Assembly (NCBI GenBank): GCA_005887735.1 | Contig: VBII01000035.1 | Span: 1 to 32,203, forward strand | Length of the DNA: 32,203 bases | Direction: 5' to 3' | Origin: Chloroflexota bacterium | GTDB taxonomy: Bacteria; Chloroflexota; Dormibacteria; Dormibacterales; Dormibacteraceae | Shown: piece by piece, positions 22,442 to 30,121 of the stretch | How the letters are laid out: each line of letters starts with the position of its first letter | Numbering within the stretch: the stretch's first letter is position 1 | The notes under the pieces: model-generated | Seen by the model: only the letters and a program-made list of their open reading frames with translations | Told to the model about the DNA's origin: nothing | The model's database searches: none | Made by a program: the position numbers and the translations under genes

Positions 22442-23937
22442 GCGGCCCTGGCTTGCTGATCGGGCTCGATGTCGGCACCAGCGGCGCGCGTGCGGTCGCC
22501 GTCGACCTTCTCGGCAACGTCGTCGCGTCGGCTTCGGCTCCGTATCCGCTTTCGGTCCCACGGCCTGGATGGACCGAGCAAGACCCCCAGCAGTGGTGGA
22601 GCGCGAGCCAGGACGTTCTGAAACGTGTCGTCTTGCAGCTTTCGGACCCTCCGCTGGCCCTTGGACTGACCGGGCAGATGCACGGGTCGGTCTTCCTCGA
22701 CGGAAGCGATCACGTCATCCGTCCGGCCCTCTTGTGGAGCGACCAGCGGACCGAGAGCCAGTGCCGGACCATCACCGAGAAGGTTGGCGCCGCCCGGCTG
22801 ATCGAGATCACGGGCAACCCCGCGATCACTGGATTTCAAGCGCCCAAGGTGCTGTGGCTGGGCGAGCACGAGCCTGGGTCCTACGCTCGTGTGCGCCACC
22901 TACTGCTGCCGAAGGACTACATCCGCCTTCGCCTGACCGGTGAGTTCGCGACCGACGCCTCGGATGCATCGGGCACACTCCTGCTTGACCTGAATCGCCG
23001 CCAGTGGTCCGACGAGATCCTCGCCGCGCTTGAGATTCCGCGAGCCTGGTTGCCCGAGGTCTTCGAAGGTCCCGACCTCAGTGGCCGCATCACTCCTGCG
23101 GCCGCCTCGGCGACCGGGTTGCCGACGGGCCTTGCTGTGGCCGCCGGTGCGGGCGACAACGCGGCGGCCGCGGTCGGGAACGGGATCGTGCGCGAAGGCC
23201 TGGTCAGCTCGTCGATCGGCACGAGCGGGGTGGTTTTCGCGGACAGCGCCACGCCCCGCATCGAACCCAGAGGACGGCTCCACGCTTTCTGCCACGCGAC
23301 GCCCGGTCGCTATCACCTGATGGGGGTGACGCTCTCCGCGGGAGGCTCGCTGCGCTGGTGGCGCGAAGCTATGGACGGCCAGGACTACGAGGTGCTGTCG
23401 TCGCTGGCCGCTCGAGCACCCGCCGGATGCGAAGGTCTCGTCTTCCTGCCCTACCTCACCGGCGAGCGAACACCGCATCTGGACCCGCGTGCCAGGGGAG
23501 CGTTCGTGGGCCTCAATCTGCGCCATACGCAGGCTCACCTGACGCGCGCGGTGATGGAGGGCGTCGTCTACAGCCTCAAGGATTCCCTCGACCTGATGGA
23601 AGAGATCGGCGTGCCGGTGACTGAGATTCGCGCGACCGGTGGCGGATCACACAGCCTGCTGTGGCGCCAGATGCAGGCCGACGTGTTCGGACGGCCGGTG
23701 CACCGCGTCGACAACGAAGAAGGCCCGGCCTTTGGAGCCGCATTGCTCGCGGGCGTGGCGGGCGGCGCCTACGCGGATGTGCCCGAAGCATGCTCGGTGA
23801 TCCGGCTGCATCGGGGTGTCGAGGCACCTGACGCAGAGCGACATCGCGTTTACCAGGGTTATCACGCGGCCTACGTCGAGGCGTACAAGACATTGGCCCC
23901 CTTGATGCACACGCTCGCCGATCTCAGCGCCTCGTAG
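22438..23937 (+). CDS. xylB: Xylulokinase (FGGY family)
   Basis: A 499-residue sugar kinase that phosphorylates D-xylulose to feed the pentose phosphate pathway. N-terminal FGGY signature: IGLDVGTSGARAVAVDLLG. The segment LGLTGQMHGSVFLD is the hallmark of xylulokinases, distinguishing them from glycerol kinases. The second domain has AAGAGDNAAAAVGNGI, GTSGVVF, LPYLTGERTPHLDPRARG and ATGGGSHSLLWRQMQADVFGRPV. GTG 22438 overlaps the mannosidase stop (GTGA), so the two are co-translated. Pairing a mannosidase with a pentulose kinase is unusual. A role for another ketose cannot be excluded, but the motifs fit xylulose best. Confidence 0.92.
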   Translation: MSGPGLLIGLDVGTSGARAVAVDLLGNVVASASAPYPLSVPRPGWTEQDPQQWWSASQDVLKRVVLQLSDPPLALGLTGQMHGSVFLDGSDHVIRPALLWSDQRTESQCRTITEKVGAARLIEITGNPAITGFQAPKVLWLGEHEPGSYARVRHLLLPKDYIRLRLTGEFATDASDASGTLLLDLNRRQWSDEILAALEIPRAWLPEVFEGPDLSGRITPAAASATGLPTGLAVAAGAGDNAAAAVGNGIVREGLVSSSIGTSGVVFADSATPRIEPRGRLHAFCHATPGRYHLMGVTLSAGGSLRWWREAMDGQDYEVLSSLAARAPAGCEGLVFLPYLTGERTPHLDPRARGAFVGLNLRHTQAHLTRAVMEGVVYSLKDSLDLMEEIGVPVTEIRATGGGSHSLLWRQMQADVFGRPVHRVDNEEGPAFGAALLAGVAGGAYADVPEACSVIRLHRGVEAPDAERHRVYQGYHAAYVEAYKTLAPLMHTLADLSAS

Positions 23938-23944
23938 GTATCGA

Positions 23945-23974
23945 CCTCGCATCGAGGCGTTTCTTAATTGAAAC
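23945..23974 (+). terminator. Possible weak terminator after xylulokinase
   Basis: CCTCG-CAT-CGAGG (23945-23957) is a perfect 5-bp stem followed by GCGTTTCTTAATT, and GTTTC-TTAATT-GAAAC (23959-23974) is a second small inverted repeat. The short stem and T-rich tail could end the mannosidase-xylulokinase transcript, or the AT-rich part could belong to the promoter of the next gene, which starts 22 nt later. Confidence 0.35.
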
Positions 23975-23996
23975 CCGGTGCAAGGGAGGTAACCAC

Positions 23997-24338
23997 ATGG
24001 CGACGACACGACAGAAGACCGCCGCAAAGCGGAACATCAAGAAGGCAGTCTCGGTTTCCGCGGCGCGCCGGCGCAAGGGCGTGGCGCCGAAGCGAGGCAA
24101 GCACCCACTCAGCTCCCAGGCGGAACGCCAGATCCCGTCCGGCAAGTTCGCGTTCCCCAAGGAGCGGAAAGAGCCGCTGACCGACCCTCGTCACGTCCGC
24201 AATGCGGTTGCCCGCTTCAACCAGGTCGAGGGTGTGAGCCAGGCCGAGCGCAATGCTGCGTGGCGTCGGATCAAGTCCGCGGCCAAGAAGTACGGCATCG
24301 AGATCAGGGCCGAGAAGCCCAGGGCGCGGACCCGCTAG
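23997..24338 (+). CDS. Small basic DUF6582-like protein
   Basis: A 113-residue, very Lys/Arg-rich protein. It begins MATTRQKTAAKRNIKKAVSV, a low-complexity basic tail like those of histone-like proteins. The C-terminal half, FAFPKERKEPLTDPRHVRNAVARFNQVEGVSQAERNAAWRRIKSAAKKYGIEI, resembles the small domain called DUF6582, found alone or attached to phage and house-keeping proteins. Function is unknown; nucleic-acid binding is a reasonable guess from charge. The ribosome site AAGGGAGGT before the ATG is among the strongest in the window, suggesting high expression. The gene ends at a TAG lying within CTAG, which is also the stop of the convergent amidohydrolase. Confidence 0.85.
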   Translation: MATTRQKTAAKRNIKKAVSVSAARRRKGVAPKRGKHPLSSQAERQIPSGKFAFPKERKEPLTDPRHVRNAVARFNQVEGVSQAERNAAWRRIKSAAKKYGIEIRAEKPRARTR

Positions 24339-25290
24339 AGAAACAGGCGCTCGGCGGTGTGCGCGTACACCGTCGAGCGAGCCGTTTCCGAGAGTCCCGC
24401 AGCCTCGATGTCGGCGATCGTGGCCTCGATTGCGCCCGGCGGACCCAGCGGCGTGTCAGTGCCGAACACGACATGGTCCGGTCCGAAGAAATCCAGCACG
24501 CACCGGACCGCGTGTGGTGCGCCGAACAATGCTGTGTCGGCGTAGAACTGCCGGAAGTAGTCGAGGGGTGGCCGGGCTAGGACGTCTTTGACCTGCCGGA
24601 ATCCGGGGCCCATCGCGAGCCGCGCGGAGAAGTGGGGAACCATGCCCGCGCCGTGATGCGCGATCAGCTTGAGCTTGGGATGGCGGTCCATCACGCCCGA
24701 ATAGACCAGGCGCGAGAGCGCGGCAGCAGTCTCGTAAGGCCAGCCGATCGACCACCACAGCCCGTAATCGGATTCCGTCTCGGTGGGGTAATCCGGCCAG
24801 GTCGCGTTGCGCGTGGGGTGAAGCCAGATGGTCCGGTCGAGGCTTTCCAACCTGGCGAAGATGGGTTCAAATTGCGGATCGTCGAGGGGCCCAGTGCATG
24901 CAGCTCACCCGTCGCTCTGTCGACTTCTCGGAGCGCAGCCTCGGTGTCGTTGAGCGGCAGCGCCGCGGCAAATCCGACGAACCGGTCTGGATGCCGTCGG
25001 ACGAGCTCGGCCATCTCGTCGTTCGCGATTCGTGCGAGCTCCGCCGCCACAGGCGGCGGGCCGGCCTCCTCGATCGGCGGTACTGCGAGCACGAGCACCT
25101 GCGCGTAGTCGCCCAACGGCTCGAGCCTGCGCCACCTCGCGTCGAGGTCGGTCAAAGAGGGATCGAAGTCGAAGACGCCTTCTCGGTAATAGCGAAGCTG
25201 CCGGCCGGAGATCGCGCCCTCGAGATGCCGCTCGAGCCGCTCTCGATATTTCCTGGGAAGGATGTGCGCGAAAGCATCGATCTTGCGCAT
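24335..25290 (-). pseudogene. Amidohydrolase-2 family metal hydrolase/decarboxylase, frameshifted
   Basis: A TIM-barrel enzyme of the amidohydrolase-2 (ACMSD-like) family. From ATG 25290 it reads MRKIDAFAHILPRKYRERL (metal-binding H-x-H-type start, here A-x-A-H) and continues to REVDRATGELHALG at about 24893. There the frame changes and the expected LDDPQFEPIFARLESLDRTIWLHPTR resumes in another frame and runs to TAG 24335. Missing is the strand pattern …(V/I)QIxTNVNGxP, about 32 nt. Downstream motifs are present: LIAHHGAGMVPHF (metal His and active-site region) and VVFGTDTPLG (metal Asp). The metabolic substrate is unknown. It is convergent with the DUF6582-like gene and divergent from the repeat protein. 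Confidence 0.82.
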
Positions 25291-25339
25291 CGGATAAGGA
25301 TGATCGGTACGATGCCGCTGAATGCCACGAGGGCTTCTG

Positions 25340-25618
25340 ATGCTGGCGGCGATCGGTCGGTGGCAACGACGGCTGGAGCTGCCCAGCTGGCAGAGCCGGT
25401 CCAGCATTGCGAGCGCCTACAGCTCACGCAGCCTGCTGAGCGCCGCCAGCCTGTTCAGTGCGTTCTCGATCCTCTCGATCGGCAGCGCCGGCTCCATCTT
25501 GAGCCTCGGCAGCGCCGGCTCCATCCTCAGCATCGGCAGCGCCGGCTCCATCCTCAGCATCGGCAGCGCGGGATCGATCCTGTCGATCGGAGGCGCCGGC
25601 AAGCGAAACCGGCGCTGA
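25340..25618 (+). CDS. Small protein with nine-residue tandem repeats (Ser/Ile/Gly-rich)
   Basis: A protein of about 92 residues from ATG 25340, which has GAGGG six nt upstream; the track start 25322 lacks one. The first half, LPSWQSRSSIASAYSSRSLLSAASLF, leads into near-perfect repeats of GSAGSILSI (9 residues), ending in basic GKRNRR. Each repeat is 27 nt: three nearly identical units from 25478 to 25558, a fourth more diverged at 25559-25585, and a partial fifth. Ser/Gly/Ala alternating with Ile/Leu at fixed spacing suits a stacked beta-solenoid or a surface/ice- or membrane-associated ribbon; no Cys and no clear signal peptide. It is read opposite to all its neighbours. I do not know its function; similar short proteins seem familiar from high-GC genomes, but I cannot verify this. 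Confidence 0.7.
   Translation: MLAAIGRWQRRLELPSWQSRSSIASAYSSRSLLSAASLFSAFSILSIGSAGSILSLGSAGSILSIGSAGSILSIGSAGSILSIGGAGKRNRR
25478..25585 (+). repeat. 27-bp tandem DNA repeat, about four units
   Basis: Units begin at 25478, 25505, 25532 and 25559 with the core (A/C)TCGGCAGCGCCGGCTCCATC. The first three are almost identical; the fourth carries several synonymous changes (GCGGGATCGATCCTGTCG). Conservation of the peptide in the divergent unit indicates coding selection rather than a DNA-level role. Confidence 0.9.
25593..25615. terminator. Hairpin between convergent genes
   Basis: GCGCCGG, nine-base loop, CCGGCGC: a perfect 7-bp stem at the very end of the repeat-protein gene and 7 nt before the stop of the convergent YwaF-like gene. 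It could serve transcription from either side, but there is no T-run. Confidence 0.35.
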
Positions 25619-25621
25619 TCG

Positions 25622-26308
25622 TCAGGCCGTCGTTTCAGCCATCGCCGGCGTCTGCGGCGAACGCGCAAACGGCAGGTACAGCAGGTTGAAGATGACGATC
25701 GCCACAACCGTGAGCGTGAGGATGTACCACGGCCACGGGCCCATGTAGTCGAGGAAGGTCCGGGTTGGCGGGATGTTCCTCAAGAACAGGTAATTGCCCT
25801 GGGTGAAGTAATCGACCGCTCCAACCGCGACCGCATAGGCGCCGGTGAAGACTGAGACCCTGAGCACAGCTCGCCTGGCCGGTCGCATCCGCAGGGCGAC
25901 GACCAGGTAAAGGGCCCCCAGGACGATGAGCCCGTGCTCGGTGTAGTACTGGAAAAACACAGGCTGCGGGAAATGGCCGGGGATGTCGGGTGTGAAAAGG
26001 CCCGGCAGCGTGCCGCCGAGTCCCCAGAAATAGCTGATCTCGAAGGCAAATCGAGCCCGCCACCACAGCGCCGCCGCGAGAAGGAAGCAACCCGCCTCGC
26101 AGAGGTGGAGGGGAAGGCTCCAGCGCACGGTCCAGGTGCCGTTGGCGATCGTGATCAGCCACCACCCGACCTCCGCCACGACAAGGGCGACCGCCACCAC
26201 TCGAGCTCCGTGGTCGACCCAGCGCCCGGGCCGGCCCCGGGCCGCAAGCAGCACCGCCGCTATGACCGCGGCGATGACTACGAGCGGCAGCACGTGTTCC
26301 GCGGGCAT
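25622..26308 (-). CDS. YwaF/TIGR02206-like integral membrane protein
   Basis: A 228-residue protein with about six or seven transmembrane helices (VLPLVVIAAVIAAVLLAA, VVAVALVVAEVGWWLITIA, LPLHLCEAGCFLLAAALWW, LIVLGALYLVVAL, AVLRVSVFTGAYAVAVGAV, WPWYILTLTVVAIVIFNLLYL). Conserved motifs include WSLPLHLCEAG, the FFWG-like YFWGLGGTLPGLFTPDIPGHFPQPVFFQYYTEHG, and PPTRTFLDYMGPWPWYI, all typical of the YwaF family (TIGR02206), whose function is not established. ATG 26308 has no strong ribosome site. It is followed by the repeat protein on the other strand and preceded by the P450 gene on the same strand, with a 40-nt gap between the two genes. Confidence 0.88.
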   Translation of the reverse strand: MPAEHVLPLVVIAAVIAAVLLAARGRPGRWVDHGARVVAVALVVAEVGWWLITIANGTWTVRWSLPLHLCEAGCFLLAAALWWRARFAFEISYFWGLGGTLPGLFTPDIPGHFPQPVFFQYYTEHGLIVLGALYLVVALRMRPARRAVLRVSVFTGAYAVAVGAVDYFTQGNYLFLRNIPPTRTFLDYMGPWPWYILTLTVVAIVIFNLLYLPFARSPQTPAMAETTA

Positions 26309-26348
26309 GGCGGAAATTTTGCAGCAGGCGAAGCGTGTTGGGGCGTTG

Positions 26349-27524
26349 TTAGTTGCGCGCCGCCACGGTCATGGGCATGCCCCCCGCGGGCCGCAGGGTG
26401 ATCGACGGAGCTGCCTCGACCTCGACCCTGGACAGGAGCTTGAATCGCGGCAGCATGGTCGCGATCGCGATCGTCGCCTCCGTCATCGCGTAGGAGCTGC
26501 CGATGCAGCGGCGCGGACCGCTGCTGAAGGGAAAGTAGGCGAACCTCGGCAGCCGCGACGCGAGACCGTCCTGCCATCGTTCGGGCATGAACTTCTCGGG
26601 GTCTTCGAAAAAGCGCGGGTCACGGTGCATCGCCCACGGGCTCATCAGAACTGTCGTGCCCGCCGGAACCGAGTGAGAGCCGACCGTTGTGGCCCGCACA
26701 GCGAGACGCCCGAAGGCGTACGCCGGCGGGTACATGCGGAGGACCTCGTTGAGCACGGCCTGCGTGTAAGGCAGGCGCTGAACCAGCAGCGCCGGCGACT
26801 CGCCGGGGTCGATCCGCACGCCTGACAGCTCGGCCAGGATCTTGCTTTGAACGTCCTCGTGCCGGGCCAGCACGTACCAGGTCCAGGACAGAAGGCACGC
26901 CGTGGTCTCGTGGCCGGCGAAGAACACCGCGAGGCATGCGTCGCGCACCTCGCGATCGGTCATCGGGCGGCCGTTCTGGTCCCTGGACTCGACCAGCATC
27001 GAAAGCAGGTCGGGTTGCGGCTTGGCGCGGCGTTCCCGAATTGCCTGATAAGCGATCACGTCGAGCTCGCGCATGGACCGAAACAGGCGGAGCGTGCGGA
27101 TGCTCGGGACGGGGAATCGCAGCCGGACCGGGCTTGCGATCCGGCGATTGAACTCATCCATCACTGTCGAGACCAGCCGTTCCGCAACTCCGACCGCATT
27201 CGAGAAATCGATGCCGAAGAGAGTGCGAGTCACGATCTGGAGAGTCATTCGCATCATGTCGGAGTGGATGTCGCGCTCCTGTCCCGGCGCCCAGGTTGCG
27301 CAAGCGCGCTCGGCTTCCTGCGCCATCACGGCGGCGTATGCATCCAGCCGCTCGCGATGAAATGCGGGCAGGATCAGCTTCCGCTGATGGAGCCAGCTGT
27401 CGCTGTCGACGAGGAGCAGGCTTCCGGCCAGAAGGGGGTGCATGATGCTCGTCAGGTAGGCCTTGCTGAAGTCGTCGCGGCGAGTCATGAGGACGTCGTT
27501 GACGAGCTCGGGCCGGCTCACCAC
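26349..27524 (-). CDS. Cytochrome P450
   Basis: A haem-thiolate monooxygenase, 391 residues in the track. Oxygen-activating I-helix: AGHETTA; K-helix ExxR in NEVLRMYPPAY; MPERW; haem-binding FPFSSGPRRCIGSS with the Cys ligand. The N-terminus is incomplete. The same frame is open upstream and reads DPPPTKVRLGQRSEGAFDQFQRDRLGFFRRCAETSDVVPFRFG, normal P450 N-terminal sequence, but contains no ATG, GTG or TTG before the track's GTG. An ATG at 27694 (MSVKFAS, then TAG at 27671) is in another frame, so the real start may lie there with a small indel between. Soluble, no membrane anchor. No ferredoxin or reductase is nearby, and the substrate is unknown. Confidence 0.9.
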   Translation of the reverse strand: MVSRPELVNDVLMTRRDDFSKAYLTSIMHPLLAGSLLLVDSDSWLHQRKLILPAFHRERLDAYAAVMAQEAERACATWAPGQERDIHSDMMRMTLQIVTRTLFGIDFSNAVGVAERLVSTVMDEFNRRIASPVRLRFPVPSIRTLRLFRSMRELDVIAYQAIRERRAKPQPDLLSMLVESRDQNGRPMTDREVRDACLAVFFAGHETTACLLSWTWYVLARHEDVQSKILAELSGVRIDPGESPALLVQRLPYTQAVLNEVLRMYPPAYAFGRLAVRATTVGSHSVPAGTTVLMSPWAMHRDPRFFEDPEKFMPERWQDGLASRLPRFAYFPFSSGPRRCIGSSYAMTEATIAIATMLPRFKLLSRVEVEAAPSITLRPAGGMPMTVAARN

Positions 27525-27727
27525 CAGGACGTCATCAGCACCAAAGCGGAATGGGACGACATCCGATGTCTCGGCGCAGCGACGGAAGAACCCCAGCCGG
27601 TCCCGCTGGAACTGATCAAAGGCCCCCTCAGATCGCTGACCCAGGCGGACCTTGGTTGGCGGCGGCGGATCTAGGACGCGAATTTGACGCTCATGGTAAC
27701 CGGCGAGACTGATCCACCGAGGGAGAC

Positions 27728-28270
27728 CTACTTGACGGCCGTGATCTTGCCGTCCGTGCCCACGTAAAACGTGTACAGCTTGCTCTCCGCGTTCTGGGTC
27801 CTGCCCGAGATCTCCGCCCAGGCAGCCCGAAGATCGCGCCTCACGGTCAAGGCCGCTCCCAGCTTTCCCCCGCGCATGTCGGCGGACGTCTCGGGCAACC
27901 CCAACGCAACCACCGCACCTTTGAATTTGTCATGAGGCGTCATTGGGCGGTCGTACTCGTAGACGTAGCCGCCGTCCTCGGTCTTGTGCAGGTAGCGGTA
28001 ATCACCTGCCTGGCCGATCCTGGTCGCAAACGCGCTGTCGGAATCGATTCCGACCGACTGCAGCCCCATCTGAAGGTTGCCGTCAAAGCAGTTGTAGGTT
28101 CCGGCCACCGGCCGGTCGCTGGCCACGGCTTTCATCACTGTGTCGACACACGAGGGCCGGTCCATCATGGTGGGCAGCTGCGGCCCCGCGCCCGCGAGCA
28201 AGGCACCAAAGATTGCCGCCCCAAAAACCGTGACGACAGGGCGCCTCAGCCGAGGCAGCCGTATATGCAT
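27728..28270 (-). CDS. Secreted protein of unknown function
   Basis: 180 residues from ATG 28270, preceded by GGAGGG at a good distance; the track start at 28399 is unsupported. A basic N-terminus (HIRLPRLRRP) and a hydrophobic stretch (VVTVFGAAIFGALLAGAG) form a signal peptide or N-terminal anchor. The mature part contains two Cys (PSCVDTV and TYNCFDGN), a central aromatic segment (YRYLHKTEDGGYVYEYD) and a C-terminal beta-like segment (SKLYTFYVGTDGKITAVK). This last part resembles small export-associated domains that end in a beta-strand, but I recognise no family. Divergent from the metallo-hydrolase gene. Confidence 0.75.
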   Translation of the reverse strand: MHIRLPRLRRPVVTVFGAAIFGALLAGAGPQLPTMMDRPSCVDTVMKAVASDRPVAGTYNCFDGNLQMGLQSVGIDSDSAFATRIGQAGDYRYLHKTEDGGYVYEYDRPMTPHDKFKGAVVALGLPETSADMRGGKLGAALTVRRDLRAAWAEISGRTQNAESKLYTFYVGTDGKITAVK

Positions 28271-28383
28271 TCGAGCGCACCCTCCAAGGATTCCTGTATA
28301 GGAAACGGCTGACAGGTTGGATCTAGCTCCTCTCGATTCATGGGGAGGGGCTGGTCCGCAAACGAGGGCGCTACATTGCGGAC
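28271..28383. promoter_or_regulatory. Divergent promoter region
   Basis: A 113-nt gap between divergent genes. TATACA on the minus strand (28300-28295) is a possible -10 for the secreted protein, and TACATT (28372-28377), only 7 nt before the ATG of the metallo-hydrolase, could be a -10 for a leaderless message. No good -35 boxes were found for either. Confidence 0.3.
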
Positions 28384-29199
28384 ATGAAAGGCGAGGCACG
28401 ATGTCACATCTGCGTCACGTGCGGCGTCCAGTTCTCACCCAGCGCTGAGGCACCTGAACGCTGCCCCATCTGCGAGGACGAGCGTCAGTACGTCGGATGG
28501 CAGGGCCAGCGATGGACGACGCTGGACGAGCTGCGCGAGAAGCATCACAGCCAGCTGCGTGAGGACATGGGCCTGGTCGGTGTCGGCACGGAACCGTCGT
28601 TTGCTATCGGCCAGCGCGCGCTGCTCGTGCGGTCTCCGCAGGGCAACCTGCTTTGGGACTGCATCACCGTCATCGACGATGCCGCGATCGATTCGCTGCG
28701 TGAGCTCGGCGGCATCCGCGCGATCGCGATCTCGCATCCTCACTACTACTCGTCACTCGTCGAGTGGAGCAGGGCTTTCGACGCCCCAGTCTTCTTGCAT
28801 GCGGCCGACGCACGATGGGTGATGCGAAACGATCGATGCATCGAGTCGTGGAACGGTGAGACGAAAACCCTGTGGGACGGCCTGACCTTGATTCGGGCGG
28901 GAGGGCATTTCGAAGGCGGCACGGTGGTGCACTGGCCGGCGGGCGCGGACGGCCTCGGTGCGCTGCTGAGCGGCGACATTCTCCAGGTCGCGCAGGACCG
29001 GAGGTGGGTCAGCTTCATGTACAGCTACCCCAACTACATCCCGCTGCCCGCGACAGAGATCGACCGTATTGCCGCCGCCGTCGAACCCTTCGCGTTCGAC
29101 CGCATCTACGGCGCGTGGTGGGACCGCAACGTGAAGTCCGACGGCAAGAATGCTGTGCGCCGATCCGCCGAGCGCTACAAGCGCGCGCTCAGCCGCTGA
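28384..29199 (+). CDS. Metallo-beta-lactamase-fold hydrolase with N-terminal zinc ribbon
   Basis: 271 residues. The first 35 residues carry four Cys in two pairs (CVTCGVQFSP…CPIC), a rubredoxin-like zinc ribbon. The rest is a metallo-beta-lactamase-like fold: beta strand RALLVRSPQGNLLWDCI, IAISHPHYYSSLVEW (a reduced form of HxHxDH, lacking the Asp-His), GGHFEGGTVVHW with a later metal His, and LLSGDILQVAQ with the Asp. The metal site therefore seems altered; activity may differ from classical members or use one metal. The ATG at 28384 has no obvious ribosome site. It is next to, and convergent with, the PfkB kinase. Function unknown. Confidence 0.82.
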   Translation: MKGEARCHICVTCGVQFSPSAEAPERCPICEDERQYVGWQGQRWTTLDELREKHHSQLREDMGLVGVGTEPSFAIGQRALLVRSPQGNLLWDCITVIDDAAIDSLRELGGIRAIAISHPHYYSSLVEWSRAFDAPVFLHAADARWVMRNDRCIESWNGETKTLWDGLTLIRAGGHFEGGTVVHWPAGADGLGALLSGDILQVAQDRRWVSFMYSYPNYIPLPATEIDRIAAAVEPFAFDRIYGAWWDRNVKSDGKNAVRRSAERYKRALSR

Positions 29200-29206
29200 G
29201 CCAGGC

Positions 29207-30121
29207 TCAGCCGGGGAGCATCTCCGATCTTCGGGGCGGGTCGGCGCCCGCTCGCGTGCATGTGATGGCGGCGGCCAAGCACGCAAATTCCAGCGCGGCG
29301 CGTAGCTCGTCCAGCTCGAGGCTCAGCTCGGCCTTCATGCGCCCATGGTCATGCAGCCAGGCCAGCAGCGCCGCCCCGAAAGCGTCGCCGGCGCCGATCG
29401 TGTCCACAACCTCCACCTGCGGCGCAGTGACACGCACTCGGAACTCGCGGTGGGCGCCAAAGGCTCCGCGGGCGCCGAGCGTCACGACCGCCATCCGCAC
29501 GCCCTCATCGAGCAGCCGATCGGCGGCGTGCTCGTAATCGACCCCCGGATAGAGCCAGGCCACGTCAGTGTCGCTCGCCTTCACGATGGTGCTTTCCGAT
29601 ATCACGGCACGGAGGCGCTCGCGGTATTCGTCCTCCGGGATGAGCCCTAGCCTGATATTGGGGTCGAGCATCAAGAGCCGACGGCCGCTCTCGCGGTCGA
29701 CGAGCCCGGCCAGCGTCGAGGCCATAGGCTCGAGGACGAGACCAAGCGTGCCCAGGTGCAGGGCGCTCACGTCGGCGCTGAAATGCTCCGGAAGCATCTC
29801 CGGCGTCAGGTTCGGCGCCGAGGTGCCCTGGATGAGGAACTCGTACTCGGCGAGGCCCTCGCTGTCGACGTCGGCGACCGCGATGGTCGTCGACTCCGGA
29901 CCGATCGTCGCGAACCGCAGGTCGGCGCCGTCATCTGTGAGCAGGCCGGCCAGGTCGCGTCCGAACGCATCGGCCGAAAGGTGTCCGAGAAAGGCGGTGG
30001 GGACTCCGAGGCGGGCCAGGGCTCGGGCGGTGTTGAACGGCCCTCCACCCGGCGCCGCGCGTTGAGTGCCGTCGCCGTTGTGAATCATGTCGATCAACGC
30101 TTCGCCGCAGACGACGATCAC
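29207..30121 (-). CDS. PfkB-family sugar kinase (fructokinase-like)
   Basis: A 304-residue ribokinase-fold carbohydrate kinase. N-terminal IVVCGEALIDMI and APGGGPFNTARALARLG give the substrate pocket. The C-terminal PfkB signature is VDTIGAGDAFGAALLAWL, with the catalytic base Asp in GAGD. MLDPNIRLGLI and IVKASDTDVAWL are typical of fructokinases. It probably phosphorylates the sugar taken up by the divergent ABC transporter. GTG 30121 overlaps the stop of the LacI repressor gene (GTGA), so kinase and repressor share an mRNA. Fructose is the best guess, but PfkB specificity cannot be read reliably from sequence. Confidence 0.9.
   Translation of the reverse strand: MIVVCGEALIDMIHNGDGTQRAAPGGGPFNTARALARLGVPTAFLGHLSADAFGRDLAGLLTDDGADLRFATIGPESTTIAVADVDSEGLAEYEFLIQGTSAPNLTPEMLPEHFSADVSALHLGTLGLVLEPMASTLAGLVDRESGRRLLMLDPNIRLGLIPEDEYRERLRAVISESTIVKASDTDVAWLYPGVDYEHAADRLLDEGVRMAVVTLGARGAFGAHREFRVRVTAPQVEVVDTIGAGDAFGAALLAWLHDHGRMKAELSLELDELRAALEFACLAAAITCTRAGADPPRRSEMLPG

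Noticed and set aside
22153-22899. 248-aa and 277-aa minus-strand ORFs opposite the mannosidase and xylulokinase
   Set aside because: They are antisense shadows of well-identified genes, with no family features.
25478-25585. CRISPR array
   Set aside because: The 27-bp units are directly adjacent without spacers and encode a regular peptide repeat.
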